Below, piece by piece: positions 53,193-62,512 of a DNA stretch of 64,000 nucleotides. Every line of letters begins with the position of its first letter. Position 1 is the stretch's first letter. The DNA is from Allomuricauda sp. (lineage in GTDB: Bacteria; Bacteroidota; Bacteroidia; Flavobacteriales; Flavobacteriaceae). Below the pieces are notes generated by a model. It saw only the letters and a list, made by a program, of their open reading frames with translations. It was not told the origin of the DNA and ran no database searches. The translations under genes were made by a program, and so were the position numbers. Location of the stretch: contig CP051244.1 of NCBI GenBank assembly GCA_017795045.1, forward strand, positions 1,109,514 through 1,173,513. The letters are read 5' to 3'.

Positions 53193-55592
53193 TTATTCCG
53201 TCCGCAAACTTTTCACGGGATTCGCCTTTGCGGCCCTAATGGCCTGGAAGCTTACGGTGACCACGGTCACGAACAGGGCCCCGAGCATGGCCAAGGCAAA
53301 AATCCACCATTTTAAAATCACGCGATACGGATATTCCTGCAACCATCCGTTCATAACGTAATAGGCTATGGGTACAGCTATAAAACAGGAAATGATGACC
53401 AGTTTTAAAAAGTCTTTGGACAACATGTTCCATACATTGAAAACTGTGGCTCCCAACACTTTGCGGACCCCAATTTCCTTGGTACGCTGTTCCGCAACAA
53501 AGGATGTCAATCCAAAGAGACCCAAACAGCTGATAAGGATGGCCAACGCAGTAAAGATTCCCGAAAGACGACCAATACGCTCCTCGGCGGCAAATTTTTC
53601 ACCGTATTCCTCATCTATAAAGTCGTACTGGAACGGAATATTGGGAAAATGTTCTTTGAAGACCCGCTCAATAACAGCCAGATTTTGTCCGGCACTTTGT
53701 TTGGGGTTCAATCGTAGGTTGTAGAAGGAAGCATTGCCGTATTTATCAAAGGTGTACATTCCTTGTTTTACAGGCTCATATGGGGATTGGGCAATCATAT
53801 CCTGAACCACGCCAATAACTTTTAGGGGCTCACTTGGATTTTCAGTGTCCTTATCCTTTAGAAGTTTACCAATAGGGTCTTTAAGCCCCATATATTTTAC
53901 AGCGGTCTCATTGAGCAAAACAGCATTGGAATCCGAAGGAAATTCCCTTGAAAAATCCCTGCCTTCCACAATTTTAAGGTTGAGCGATTTGGCATATTCG
54001 GGGGAAACTTCCGTATAGGCCAAATCTTCCTGAAACCCTTCAGGTTTGCCTTCCCAGGTCCATCCACTTCGGTTGGACCAGATATTGGTGGTTGGGCTAC
54101 TGGAGGATGACATTTCCACAACTGCTCCGGAAGCAATAAATTCATTGCGCATTAATTCGTACTTCCCGGTAAAGTCTTGGCTCATGACCGGAATCTGTAC
54201 CAAGCCTTCGCGATCGTATCCAATAGGTCGGTTTTTAGCATGGTTGATTTGCTGCATTACGATGACAGTTCCGATGATAAAGGCGACCGAAACGGTGAAT
54301 TGGAGCACGACTAAAATTTTTCTAGGCAAACCGGAATGCTTTCCTGCCTTGAAGGTGCCCTTGAGTACATCAACAGGTCTGAAGGAGGAGAGGTATAGGG
54401 CAGGATAGCTTCCCGCCAGCAAGGCTGTAGCAACAATAAAAAGAATGGAAATCGCCCAGAAACTCGGAAGTGTCCACGGAAAAACCATTTCCTTTCTGGC
54501 CAGTTCATTGAATCCGCCCAAGGAGATTACTACAATAAGAACAGCAATGACAAAGGCGAACAGGACCACCAAAAAGGATTCCCCCAAGAACTGGTTGATC
54601 AATTGCCCACGCTGGGACCCAATGGACTTTCGTATCCCTACTTCTTTGGCCCTTTTTTCGGAACGGGCCGTGCTGAGGTTCATAAAGTTGATACAGGCCA
54701 AAAGCAACACAAAGACCCCAATGATGCCAAATAGCCAAACGTATTTGATACGTCCGCCCACTTGCTTCCCATTTTCAAAAAAACTGCGTAGGTGCCAGTC
54801 CTTCATGGGCAGCAACATAAGCTGGGGGTTAAATTCAACGGTATCTTCGTTCAAATCTTTTTTTACATCTTTAATGGCGGATGTAACCCCTTCCATGGTG
54901 GTGTTGTCTGCAATTTGAACAAACATTTGGAAAGAATTGTTCCCCCATTGGTCCTCCGATTTCTGAAGCCATTCTGCTGTGGTGATATATTTATCCCAGG
55001 GCATGAGGTAATGCATGTCATTAAAGGAAGCATTAAAAGGAATGTCCTCATAAACTGCGGTGACCATCATATCATACTGACTGTTGACCTTGATGATTTT
55101 TCCAATGGGTTCCTCATTTCCAAAAAGGGCGTTGGCCGTGGAAGTGGAGAGCATAATGGAATTGATTTCCCTTAGACCGTCCTTTTCTCCTTTTATGATG
55201 TTTAGGTCAAACATTTCAGGCGCTTCCCGTTGCATAAAGTTTCCGGTCCTTGAAATACTGGTCTCCTTGTACTTCAGATATTGGGAGTTGGTCCATGAAG
55301 CCATCACCAAGCGCTTGAAGTTGTCCATATACCCATCTCGGAATGCTTTTTCCAAGGGCCGGGGAATGGCGGGGCCTGTGCCGGTTTCCCCATTAAAGGT
55401 CTGTGATTGGAATATCTGGGCGATAGTGTCTTTATTGGAGAAATAATCGTTATGGGTGAGCTCATCCTGCATCCAAAGGCCAATGATGAGGGCAACCGCC
55501 ATGCCCAAGGCCAACCCACCCACGTTTATGATGGTGTATGCCTTGTGCTTGGTCAAGTTTCTCCAAGCGATTTTTAAATAGTTCTTTAACAT
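53193..55592 (-). CDS. FtsX/MacB-type ABC permease, copy 3 of the array
   Basis: Permease of 799 residues with double-FtsX topology. It starts MLKNYLKIAWRNLTKHKAY and ends ANPVKSLRTE. Coupling motifs are RAKEVGIRKSIGSQ and RTKEIGVRKVLGAT. Spacing to neighbouring permease genes is 23-26 bases. Function by family: MacB-like mechanotransmission of ATP hydrolysis to the periplasm, here presumably towards the HlyD-type adaptor and TolC; this link is inferred from the shared operon. Confidence 0.9.
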   Translation of the reverse strand: MLKNYLKIAWRNLTKHKAYTIINVGGLALGMAVALIIGLWMQDELTHNDYFSNKDTIAQIFQSQTFNGETGTGPAIPRPLEKAFRDGYMDNFKRLVMASWTNSQYLKYKETSISRTGNFMQREAPEMFDLNIIKGEKDGLREINSIMLSTSTANALFGNEEPIGKIIKVNSQYDMMVTAVYEDIPFNASFNDMHYLMPWDKYITTAEWLQKSEDQWGNNSFQMFVQIADNTTMEGVTSAIKDVKKDLNEDTVEFNPQLMLLPMKDWHLRSFFENGKQVGGRIKYVWLFGIIGVFVLLLACINFMNLSTARSEKRAKEVGIRKSIGSQRGQLINQFLGESFLVVLFAFVIAVLIVVISLGGFNELARKEMVFPWTLPSFWAISILFIVATALLAGSYPALYLSSFRPVDVLKGTFKAGKHSGLPRKILVVLQFTVSVAFIIGTVIVMQQINHAKNRPIGYDREGLVQIPVMSQDFTGKYELMRNEFIASGAVVEMSSSSSPTTNIWSNRSGWTWEGKPEGFQEDLAYTEVSPEYAKSLNLKIVEGRDFSREFPSDSNAVLLNETAVKYMGLKDPIGKLLKDKDTENPSEPLKVIGVVQDMIAQSPYEPVKQGMYTFDKYGNASFYNLRLNPKQSAGQNLAVIERVFKEHFPNIPFQYDFIDEEYGEKFAAEERIGRLSGIFTALAILISCLGLFGLTSFVAEQRTKEIGVRKVLGATVFNVWNMLSKDFLKLVIISCFIAVPIAYYVMNGWLQEYPYRVILKWWIFALAMLGALFVTVVTVSFQAIRAAKANPVKSLRTE

Positions 55593-55615
55593 AATGGTTT
55601 TGTTTTTGATGATGA

Positions 55616-58051
55616 TTATTCTGTTCTAAGGCTTTTTATGGGATTCACCACGGCAGCCTTTATGCTTTGATAGCCCACGGTAAGCACGGCCACTCCAATG
55701 GCCAATAGGGCCGCTAGGGCAAATACCCACCACCCTATCTCTATGCGATAGGAAAAATCTTCAAGCCATTTGTCCATGGCAAACCAGCCAATGGGCAAGG
55801 AGATAAGGATGGATATTCCGACCATTTTTAGGAAGTCGGTGGTTAGGCGATAGGTTATCTGTTGAACACTGGCCCCCAATACTTTTCGGATACCGATTTC
55901 CTTGGTTCGCTTTTGGGCATTGAAGGCGGCGAGCCCGAATAAGCCCAAGCACGCAATCAAAATGGATAGGACCGTAAAGACCATAAATATTTTGCCTAAA
56001 CGCTGCTCTGCATCATAGGTGGTATTGAAGGAATCGTCCATAAATCGATAGCTGAAAGGCTGCCCCGGAGCAAACTTGTTCCAAATTCCCTCGATTTTGG
56101 CAATGGCTGTGGAAAAGTCCCCAGCATTTAATCGTACTGCCAACATCCCAGAAGGTTGTCGGTCCATAAAGAGCCCTAAGGCCCCAATATTTTCCCGCAA
56201 GGACTCGTAATGGAAGTTTTTGACCACTCCTATAATGGTGCTGAACCTGAGTTCTTCCACTGAGAGGTCGTCGGTCATTTTTAGACCCAATGCTTCTTCA
56301 GCGCTTACACCAAGAATCTTTAGGGTTGCTTCATTGATGATCATAGCGGTAGAGTCGGTACCAAATTCGTTGCTGAAATTGCGTCCGGCAATGAGCTCCA
56401 TATCCATTGTACCTATATAATCTTCATCAACGGCCCATGTTTGCATTTGAACGGCATTTTCTTGGCTCAAAGATCCTTCCTTAACAAAGGAGCCGTTGGA
56501 ACGGGAAGATGGTGTTGGGAAATAATAACTTAAGGTGGCATTTTTGGTCTGACTTAGTTTGAGAACCTCTTCTTTCAAAGCCTCTACCTGAGATCCGGCG
56601 GAAAAAACATCGTCTATCAGAACCACTTGATCTTTGGTAAAGCCCAAGTCTTTGTTTTGAATGAACGTCAGCTGTTGAAAAACAACAATGGTACTGACAA
56701 TCAAGAAGACCGAAATGGCAAACTGGAACACCACCAATGCATTGCGTACGTTGCCGCCTCCCACATCACTTTGTCCACCGCCTTTAAGCGTTTTCACGGG
56801 CATAAACCGAGACATAAAGAAGGCAGGATAGCTACCGGAGAATATCCCCAAGATAATAGTGGCCAATAGTAGAATTCCCCAAAATATTGGATTTGTATAG
56901 GGAATGGTAATGGATTTACCTGCAAGGTCATTGAAAAAAGGTAGTACTAGGGTAGCTACAACAAGAGCCACCAAGAGTGAAATGAACGAGATAAGCCCCG
57001 ATTCAATCAAAAACTGCCGTACAAGGTCTATTTTGTTGGACCCCAAGGTTCTTCTTATACCTACCTCTTTGGCTCTTTTCAAGGAATAGGCCGTGGAGAG
57101 GTTCATGAAGTTCACACAGGCGAGAACAATCAGGAACAAGCTTATAAAGGAAAGAATGTACACATTTTGCATGGTACTGTTGGCGCTCATTTCAGATTGC
57201 CTATTTGAATACAGGTGGATATCCGTCAAGGGCATGGTATGATAATTGACATAGTTGCCCGAAGCAAGAAAGGACTCCTTGGTTATCCCGGGAAAATAAT
57301 TCTGAGCCCAAGGCAGCAAATAGTTGTCGAAAAGAGTATTCAATGGAACTTGGAAATCTGCCACATTTGCCGAAGGAATGAGTTTGATGAACGTAAAGTA
57401 ATTGTGACTGCCCCAATCGGGTGATCGGGAATCGGCATAACCGCTCATGGCCATAAAAACGGAATGGTCCCTCAGGAACGAATTTTTTGGAAGGTCATCA
57501 ATGACCCCGGTAACGGTGTAAGTGTCCGCATTGTTCAACAATAGACGTTGCCCTAAAGCGTCGTCGACCCCAAAATGCTTTTCGGCTGCAGTTTTGGTCA
57601 AGATCAAGGTGTTGGGTTGGGTCAGGGCCGTTTTGGAATCGCCCACCAAGAGGTTGATTCCAAAGAAGTCAAAGAAGGTAGAATCGGCAAAAGCAACCCT
57701 GGGTTCCTTGGTGTTTGTGGAGGTTTCGCTTTTTCTCAAGAGCAAGCTTCCCCGGTCCCGAAACCGCATGGCAGATTCCACCTGTGGAAAATCCCTGAGC
57801 ATGACTTCGGCCATGGGGGCTGCGGCTTCGGAAGCTTTGATTTCGGCTCCACCAAATTTAATATCGGTATCAATTCTGTAAATGCGTTCGGCATCCGCGA
57901 ACATTTTATCATAGCTCAATTCGTCATGGATAAAAAGACAGATAAGCAAGGCACCCGCCATTCCAATGGCAAGGCCAAAAGTGTTGAGAAACGTAAAAAA
58001 AGGTTGCTTTTTTAGATTCCTCCAAGCAATTTTTATGTTGTTCTTAAACAT
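55616..58051 (-). CDS. FtsX/MacB-type ABC permease, copy 2 of the array
   Basis: Permease of 811 residues, the longest in the array, with double-FtsX topology. It starts MFKNNIKIAWRNLKKQPFF and ends NPIKSLRTE. Coupling motifs are RAKEVGIRRTLGSN and RTKEIGIRKVLGAS. The periplasmic domain carries ADAERIYRIDTDIKFGGAEIKASEAAAP, a stretch typical of MacB periplasmic core domains. It is 24 bases downstream of copy 1. Confidence 0.9.
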   Translation of the reverse strand: MFKNNIKIAWRNLKKQPFFTFLNTFGLAIGMAGALLICLFIHDELSYDKMFADAERIYRIDTDIKFGGAEIKASEAAAPMAEVMLRDFPQVESAMRFRDRGSLLLRKSETSTNTKEPRVAFADSTFFDFFGINLLVGDSKTALTQPNTLILTKTAAEKHFGVDDALGQRLLLNNADTYTVTGVIDDLPKNSFLRDHSVFMAMSGYADSRSPDWGSHNYFTFIKLIPSANVADFQVPLNTLFDNYLLPWAQNYFPGITKESFLASGNYVNYHTMPLTDIHLYSNRQSEMSANSTMQNVYILSFISLFLIVLACVNFMNLSTAYSLKRAKEVGIRRTLGSNKIDLVRQFLIESGLISFISLLVALVVATLVLPFFNDLAGKSITIPYTNPIFWGILLLATIILGIFSGSYPAFFMSRFMPVKTLKGGGQSDVGGGNVRNALVVFQFAISVFLIVSTIVVFQQLTFIQNKDLGFTKDQVVLIDDVFSAGSQVEALKEEVLKLSQTKNATLSYYFPTPSSRSNGSFVKEGSLSQENAVQMQTWAVDEDYIGTMDMELIAGRNFSNEFGTDSTAMIINEATLKILGVSAEEALGLKMTDDLSVEELRFSTIIGVVKNFHYESLRENIGALGLFMDRQPSGMLAVRLNAGDFSTAIAKIEGIWNKFAPGQPFSYRFMDDSFNTTYDAEQRLGKIFMVFTVLSILIACLGLFGLAAFNAQKRTKEIGIRKVLGASVQQITYRLTTDFLKMVGISILISLPIGWFAMDKWLEDFSYRIEIGWWVFALAALLAIGVAVLTVGYQSIKAAVVNPIKSLRTE

Positions 58052-58075
58052 GACGTGTTGTTTTGATATTTTAGT

Positions 58076-60454
58076 TTATTCGGTTCGCAGGCTTTTAACA
58101 GGACTGGCCAAGGCCACTTTTAGGGTCTGATAGCTTATGGTGATCAATGTAATGACCATGATGGATATAATGGCAAGGGCAAAAATCCACCAATGTATTT
58201 GGGTTCTATAGGCGTAACCTTGAAGCCACTGTTCCATGAGATACCAAGCAATGGGAGTGGCCAAAACCCCAGCAATAAGAATAAGCTTGAAGAAATCCAC
58301 GGAAAAAAGGGTTAAGATGTTGGTGACATTACTGCCCAATACTTTTCTAATACCAATTTCCTTGGTTCTTTGACCCACAAAGAAGAGAATAAGACCGTAG
58401 AGGCCAAGGCAGCCAATCAATATGGCCAAGCCTGAGAAAACTTTGGAAAGGGATAAATACCTTTGTTCCGCTTCGTATTGCTCTGCAACACGTTCATCCA
58501 TAAAATGCGGGTCAAAAATATAGCCTTCAAAAGTGTTGGACCATTTTTCCCCAATTCGATCTAAAATTGATTTGGTGTTCTGGGCACTTATTTTTATTGC
58601 TATTTGACTGAACCACTGGGGCTTGTACGCTATAAAAATGGGGCTAATGTCTTCCGTGAAATCGCTGTCGTGAAAATTGGCAATAACCCCAACAATGGTT
58701 GTTCTTTCACTATTTACTTCGATTTTTTTGCCCAACAGGTCATTGGAAGAGGCCAAGCCCAATTTTTCTCCCAGTTTTTCATTGACAAGGACTTCAGTGA
58801 TAGAGTCGTGCTCAAAAAAGTTTCTTCCGGCCACTAATGGAATATCAAATGTTTTTAGATAGTCTTTATCGGCAAGCTTGGCTTGAATGCTGAATTCCTC
58901 ATCTTCTGGCCTATTTTGGAATTTTATGCTGGTTCCCCAATTGCTGTGTGAAGCTCCAGGGCTGTCCAAACATGCGGAAATCTCATTTACTCCACCAATT
59001 TGGGACAATTGATCTTTAAGCGATTTTAGCTTTACGGATTCAATGTCCGTGGGGATGTTCACCATGACAATGGATTCCCGATCAAAACCTAAATTGGTGT
59101 TTACAGCATAATCTATCTGCCTGGAAATGATGAGTGTTGCAGCGATCAAAGTGATGGAAATGGCAAATTGTGCAACGACCAAAACTTTTCGGGTTGTGGT
59201 TCCGCCTGTATCGTTATGGTTCAATTTGCCCTTTAGGGCAAGCACAGGGACAATGCGGGACATCAATATTCCTGGGTAGCTTCCGGATAGGAATGAGACC
59301 AAAAGCAAGACCGTTGTCAGAAATACAAAAAATTGGACATTCCAAAGATTGGTCATGGAGAGTTCCAGTTCAAACAGATGATTGAACGAGGGAAGAAACA
59401 AAACAGCCAATAATATGCCCAACCCAATGGCAAAAAGACTGATTACAAAGGTTTCCGACAAGAATTGCCAGAACAGATGGTGCCTAAAGCTGCCCAACAC
59501 CTTTCTTACCCCAATTTCTTTTGACCTATAGAACGCTTGGGCGGTGGAGATGTTGATGAAATTGATTGAAGCAATCAGTATCAAGAACAAGCCAATGACT
59601 CCAAAAACCCACATTAAAGCCGGATCTACACCACCATATTTTGAATTAAAATGAATATCGGACAGTGGTTGTAGCTTGTAAACGTGTTTGTTTTTGCTTT
59701 GCGGGCGATGCTTTTTTGGGAGTTCCAACAAAGCATTTTCAATGTCGGCGATATTTTGGTTGGGATGCAACAAGGCAAAACATTGCAGGTTCGAAGAGAT
59801 TCCTCCCCAAGTCTCTTCTGCCACAAACTCATCGGAATTTTCCAAGGTCTTGAACGAGATGAACAGCCCTTCGGTTACCAAGGAAGTTTTGGGAACATTT
59901 TGAAGAATTCCAATAACTTCAATGGTCTCTTTGTTGTCATAAAGAAAGGTTTTTCCAACAGCATTGACTGTGCCGAACAACTTCTCGGCCATTTTTTGGG
60001 TGATATATGCCGTATTGGGTTCTTCCAAAGACCGATTGCCCGTAGCTTCCATTAGAGGAAAGGTCATGATGTCGAAAAAATCTGGCTCCACAAAGGCAAC
60101 ACCTTCCATGTATGGTTGATTATGCCCTTGGGCTTCCACTCTGATAAGCACCTCATCCCAATTGACCATTTTGGCCACTTTTTCAGCGTAATGGTATTCT
60201 TCGCGGAACACTTTTGCAAAAGCTGGGGGTACAGAGGCATTGTACCCTATCTGATCTTGATGACTTTCGGTAACGGCCCGGTAGATTCTGTCCGAGTTCT
60301 CATGAAAATTGTCAAAGGAAAGATGAAATGTCAAAAACAGATATATCAAAATACTGCTGCCAAAGCCTATGGCCAAGCCTAGGATATTTATAGTGGTGAA
60401 CACCTTTCTTTTGATAAGGTTCCTCCAAGCGATTCGGATATAGTTTTTGAACAT
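58076..60454 (-). CDS. FtsX/MacB-type ABC permease, copy 1 of the array
   Basis: Permease of 792 residues and the first of five in the operon, 36 bases after the ATPase gene. It starts MFKNYIRIAWRNLIKRKVF and ends SPVKSLRTE. Coupling motifs are RSKEIGVRKVLGSF and RTKEIGIRKVLGSN. Its place next to the ATPase, adaptor and TolC genes makes it the likeliest permease partner of that set. Eight transmembrane helices and two periplasmic domains are evident. Confidence 0.91.
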   Translation of the reverse strand: MFKNYIRIAWRNLIKRKVFTTINILGLAIGFGSSILIYLFLTFHLSFDNFHENSDRIYRAVTESHQDQIGYNASVPPAFAKVFREEYHYAEKVAKMVNWDEVLIRVEAQGHNQPYMEGVAFVEPDFFDIMTFPLMEATGNRSLEEPNTAYITQKMAEKLFGTVNAVGKTFLYDNKETIEVIGILQNVPKTSLVTEGLFISFKTLENSDEFVAEETWGGISSNLQCFALLHPNQNIADIENALLELPKKHRPQSKNKHVYKLQPLSDIHFNSKYGGVDPALMWVFGVIGLFLILIASINFINISTAQAFYRSKEIGVRKVLGSFRHHLFWQFLSETFVISLFAIGLGILLAVLFLPSFNHLFELELSMTNLWNVQFFVFLTTVLLLVSFLSGSYPGILMSRIVPVLALKGKLNHNDTGGTTTRKVLVVAQFAISITLIAATLIISRQIDYAVNTNLGFDRESIVMVNIPTDIESVKLKSLKDQLSQIGGVNEISACLDSPGASHSNWGTSIKFQNRPEDEEFSIQAKLADKDYLKTFDIPLVAGRNFFEHDSITEVLVNEKLGEKLGLASSNDLLGKKIEVNSERTTIVGVIANFHDSDFTEDISPIFIAYKPQWFSQIAIKISAQNTKSILDRIGEKWSNTFEGYIFDPHFMDERVAEQYEAEQRYLSLSKVFSGLAILIGCLGLYGLILFFVGQRTKEIGIRKVLGSNVTNILTLFSVDFFKLILIAGVLATPIAWYLMEQWLQGYAYRTQIHWWIFALAIISIMVITLITISYQTLKVALASPVKSLRTE

Positions 60455-60490
60455 GATGGTTGTTTTTGATGATGATTGATGAATAAACTC

Positions 60491-61186
60491 CTATACCATT
60501 GCTCCCATGGGCTTGTTTTGACTTTCAGTGACAATTTGCCCATCGAACAGGTTGATGACCCTATGCGCATAATGCGAATCGCGGTCCGAGTGGGTCACCA
60601 TAACAATGGTGGTGCCTTCTTGGTTCAGTTCGGTCAACAGGTTCATGACCTCGATACCATTTTTGGAATCCAGGTTCCCCGTAGGCTCATCCGCTAAAAT
60701 CAGTTTTGGGTTGGTTACCACCGCTCGGGCAATGGCCACCCTTTGCTGCTGACCCCCGGACAATTGCTGCGGAAAGTGCTTTTCCCTGTGCGCAATTTTC
60801 ATGCGTTCCAAGACCGCCTTCACTTTTTCACGGCGTTCAGATTTGTTCATTTTTAGGTAAATAAGCGGCAGCTCCACGTTTTCGAAAACCGTAAGCTCAT
60901 CAATAAGGTTAAAGCTTTGGAAGACAAAACCTAGGTTCCCCTTGCGCAGTTGGGTGCGTTGGCTTTCCTTGAGTCCGCCTACTTGGTGACCGGCAAATTC
61001 ATAACTTCCCTCGGTAGGATTGTCCAACATGCCAATAATATTGAGGAGGGTTGATTTTCCGCATCCGGAAGGGCCCATGATGGCCACAAATTCTCCTTCG
61101 GCAACCTTTAGATTTACCCCGTTCAGGGCCAAGGTTTCCACTTCTTCGGTTCTGAAGCTTTTTTTAAGATTCTGTATTTGTATCAT
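60491..61186 (-). CDS. ABC transporter ATP-binding protein (MacB/LolD type), operon front
   Basis: ABC ATPase of 231 residues. Walker A GPSGCGKST, signature LSGGQQQRVAIARA, Walker B LILADEPTGNLDS and switch His in VTHSDRDS are all canonical. It differs clearly from the second ATPase at the end of the operon. It should energise the FtsX-type permeases encoded just downstream. The gap to the adaptor gene upstream is 67 bases, the largest within the operon, with no obvious promoter. Confidence 0.94.
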   Translation of the reverse strand: MIQIQNLKKSFRTEEVETLALNGVNLKVAEGEFVAIMGPSGCGKSTLLNIIGMLDNPTEGSYEFAGHQVGGLKESQRTQLRKGNLGFVFQSFNLIDELTVFENVELPLIYLKMNKSERREKVKAVLERMKIAHREKHFPQQLSGGQQQRVAIARAVVTNPKLILADEPTGNLDSKNGIEVMNLLTELNQEGTTIVMVTHSDRDSHYAHRVINLFDGQIVTESQNKPMGAMV

Positions 61187-61253
61187 TTTTTAGGGTTGTT
61201 TCGCTGTTAGTATATAGACTTCTTTAAATCAATAGGTGTTACAGAATGCACGG

Positions 61254-62504
61254 TTATTTTAATACAATCCGTTCTGCGGTTCCAAAACTGTCATAGTTAC
61301 TGGTAATTACTTCTTCTCCAGGTTGTAGGCCCTCAAGGACCTCGTAGTACCTTGAATTCTGTTTGCCTAGACGTACATTGCGTTTTAGGGCCTCACCGCC
61401 ATCAGGGTTTACCACGAAGACCCACTGGCCCCCGGTACTCTGGAAGAACCCACCTTTGGGCAACAAAAGGGCTTCGTTGGATTCGCCCAACTGTAGGCGA
61501 ATGTTGTAGCTCTGCCCGGCGCGGATGGTCTCTGGTTTTTCATCGGTAAACACCAAGTCCACCTTAAAGCGACCGTTCCGAACTTCGGGATACACCTTGC
61601 GCAATCGTAGGCCATATTCCTTTTCATTGCGCTCCAAGGTTGCGGATAGGTCCCGTTTTACCCGATCAATGTAGTGCTCGTCTATTTCGGCCTCGATTTT
61701 AAAATCGGTGAGTACGTTGATTTGCCCAATACGTTCCCCTTGGGCAATGTTCTGTCCAATCTCGGCATCCAAAAAGCCAAGCTGACCATCAGCAGGGGCG
61801 CGTACATTAAGGTGGTCCAAGCGCTCGTAGACCATGGATAGGGTCTTGTGCATCCGGGCCAAATCGGCATCCAAACCGGTCAAGGAAGTTTCCCTCAGCT
61901 CATCATCCTGCTCGGTCTGCAGTTTTACAATGTCGTATTGTTTTTTGGCGAGCTCATAATTCTCCTTGGAAAGAAGGTAGGCTTCTTTGGAAATCAGTTC
62001 GTCCTTGAACAGCTCTTCGTTCTGTTCGTAATTTCGCTTTAGGCGTTGAAGGTCATACTCGGCCGTGGCCAAGTTTCGTCTTCCTTCAACCTGTCTTGAA
62101 TCGAAGGTAAGTTTGGTGGAGCGAAGATCATTCTGCTTGAGGGCCAAGTTACTCTCGCTGGCCAAGATCTGTTCGTAGAGACCCATATTTTCGAGCTTGA
62201 GAATAATGTCACCCTTTTTTACCATGGATCCTTCTTCAATCAATTTTTCCGAAACCCGTCCGCCTTCATAGGCATCCATATAAATGGTGGCTATTGGGGC
62301 CACGGTACCGTTGATGGTAATATAGTCATCAAACTTTCCGGCGGTGACCTGTGCTATGGAAAGGCGTTCCTTTTCGGTCCTGAAGGTGGAAACGGAACTG
62401 GCAAAAAGCAGCTTCCATCCCACGAACAATAAAAGTACGCCCAAGGCTATGTAGCCGTAATGTTTGGGTTTAAGTCCTTTCTTTTTCTCTAATTGTATAT
62501 CCAT
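61254..62504 (-). CDS. HlyD/MFP-family periplasmic adaptor subunit
   Basis: Membrane-fusion protein of 416 residues. A single N-terminal helix (about 17-36) anchors it; a biotinyl-lipoyl-like half (GGRVSEKLIEEGSMVKKGDIILKLEN) leads into a coiled-coil hairpin (about residues 115-230), then the second lipoyl half (VRAPADGQLGFLDAEIGQNI) and beta-barrel domains. It bridges the inner-membrane ABC complex and TolC. It begins eight bases after the TolC-type gene ends, so the two are co-translated. Confidence 0.93.
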   Translation of the reverse strand: MDIQLEKKKGLKPKHYGYIALGVLLLFVGWKLLFASSVSTFRTEKERLSIAQVTAGKFDDYITINGTVAPIATIYMDAYEGGRVSEKLIEEGSMVKKGDIILKLENMGLYEQILASESNLALKQNDLRSTKLTFDSRQVEGRRNLATAEYDLQRLKRNYEQNEELFKDELISKEAYLLSKENYELAKKQYDIVKLQTEQDDELRETSLTGLDADLARMHKTLSMVYERLDHLNVRAPADGQLGFLDAEIGQNIAQGERIGQINVLTDFKIEAEIDEHYIDRVKRDLSATLERNEKEYGLRLRKVYPEVRNGRFKVDLVFTDEKPETIRAGQSYNIRLQLGESNEALLLPKGGFFQSTGGQWVFVVNPDGGEALKRNVRLGKQNSRYYEVLEGLQPGEEVITSNYDSFGTAERIVLK

Positions 62505-62512
62505 GGTTCTGA

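Noticed and set aside
48370-60454. Possible assembly artefact or recent tandem duplication of permease genes
   Set aside because: The five proteins differ in length and in most residues outside the coupling and terminal motifs, so they are old paralogues.
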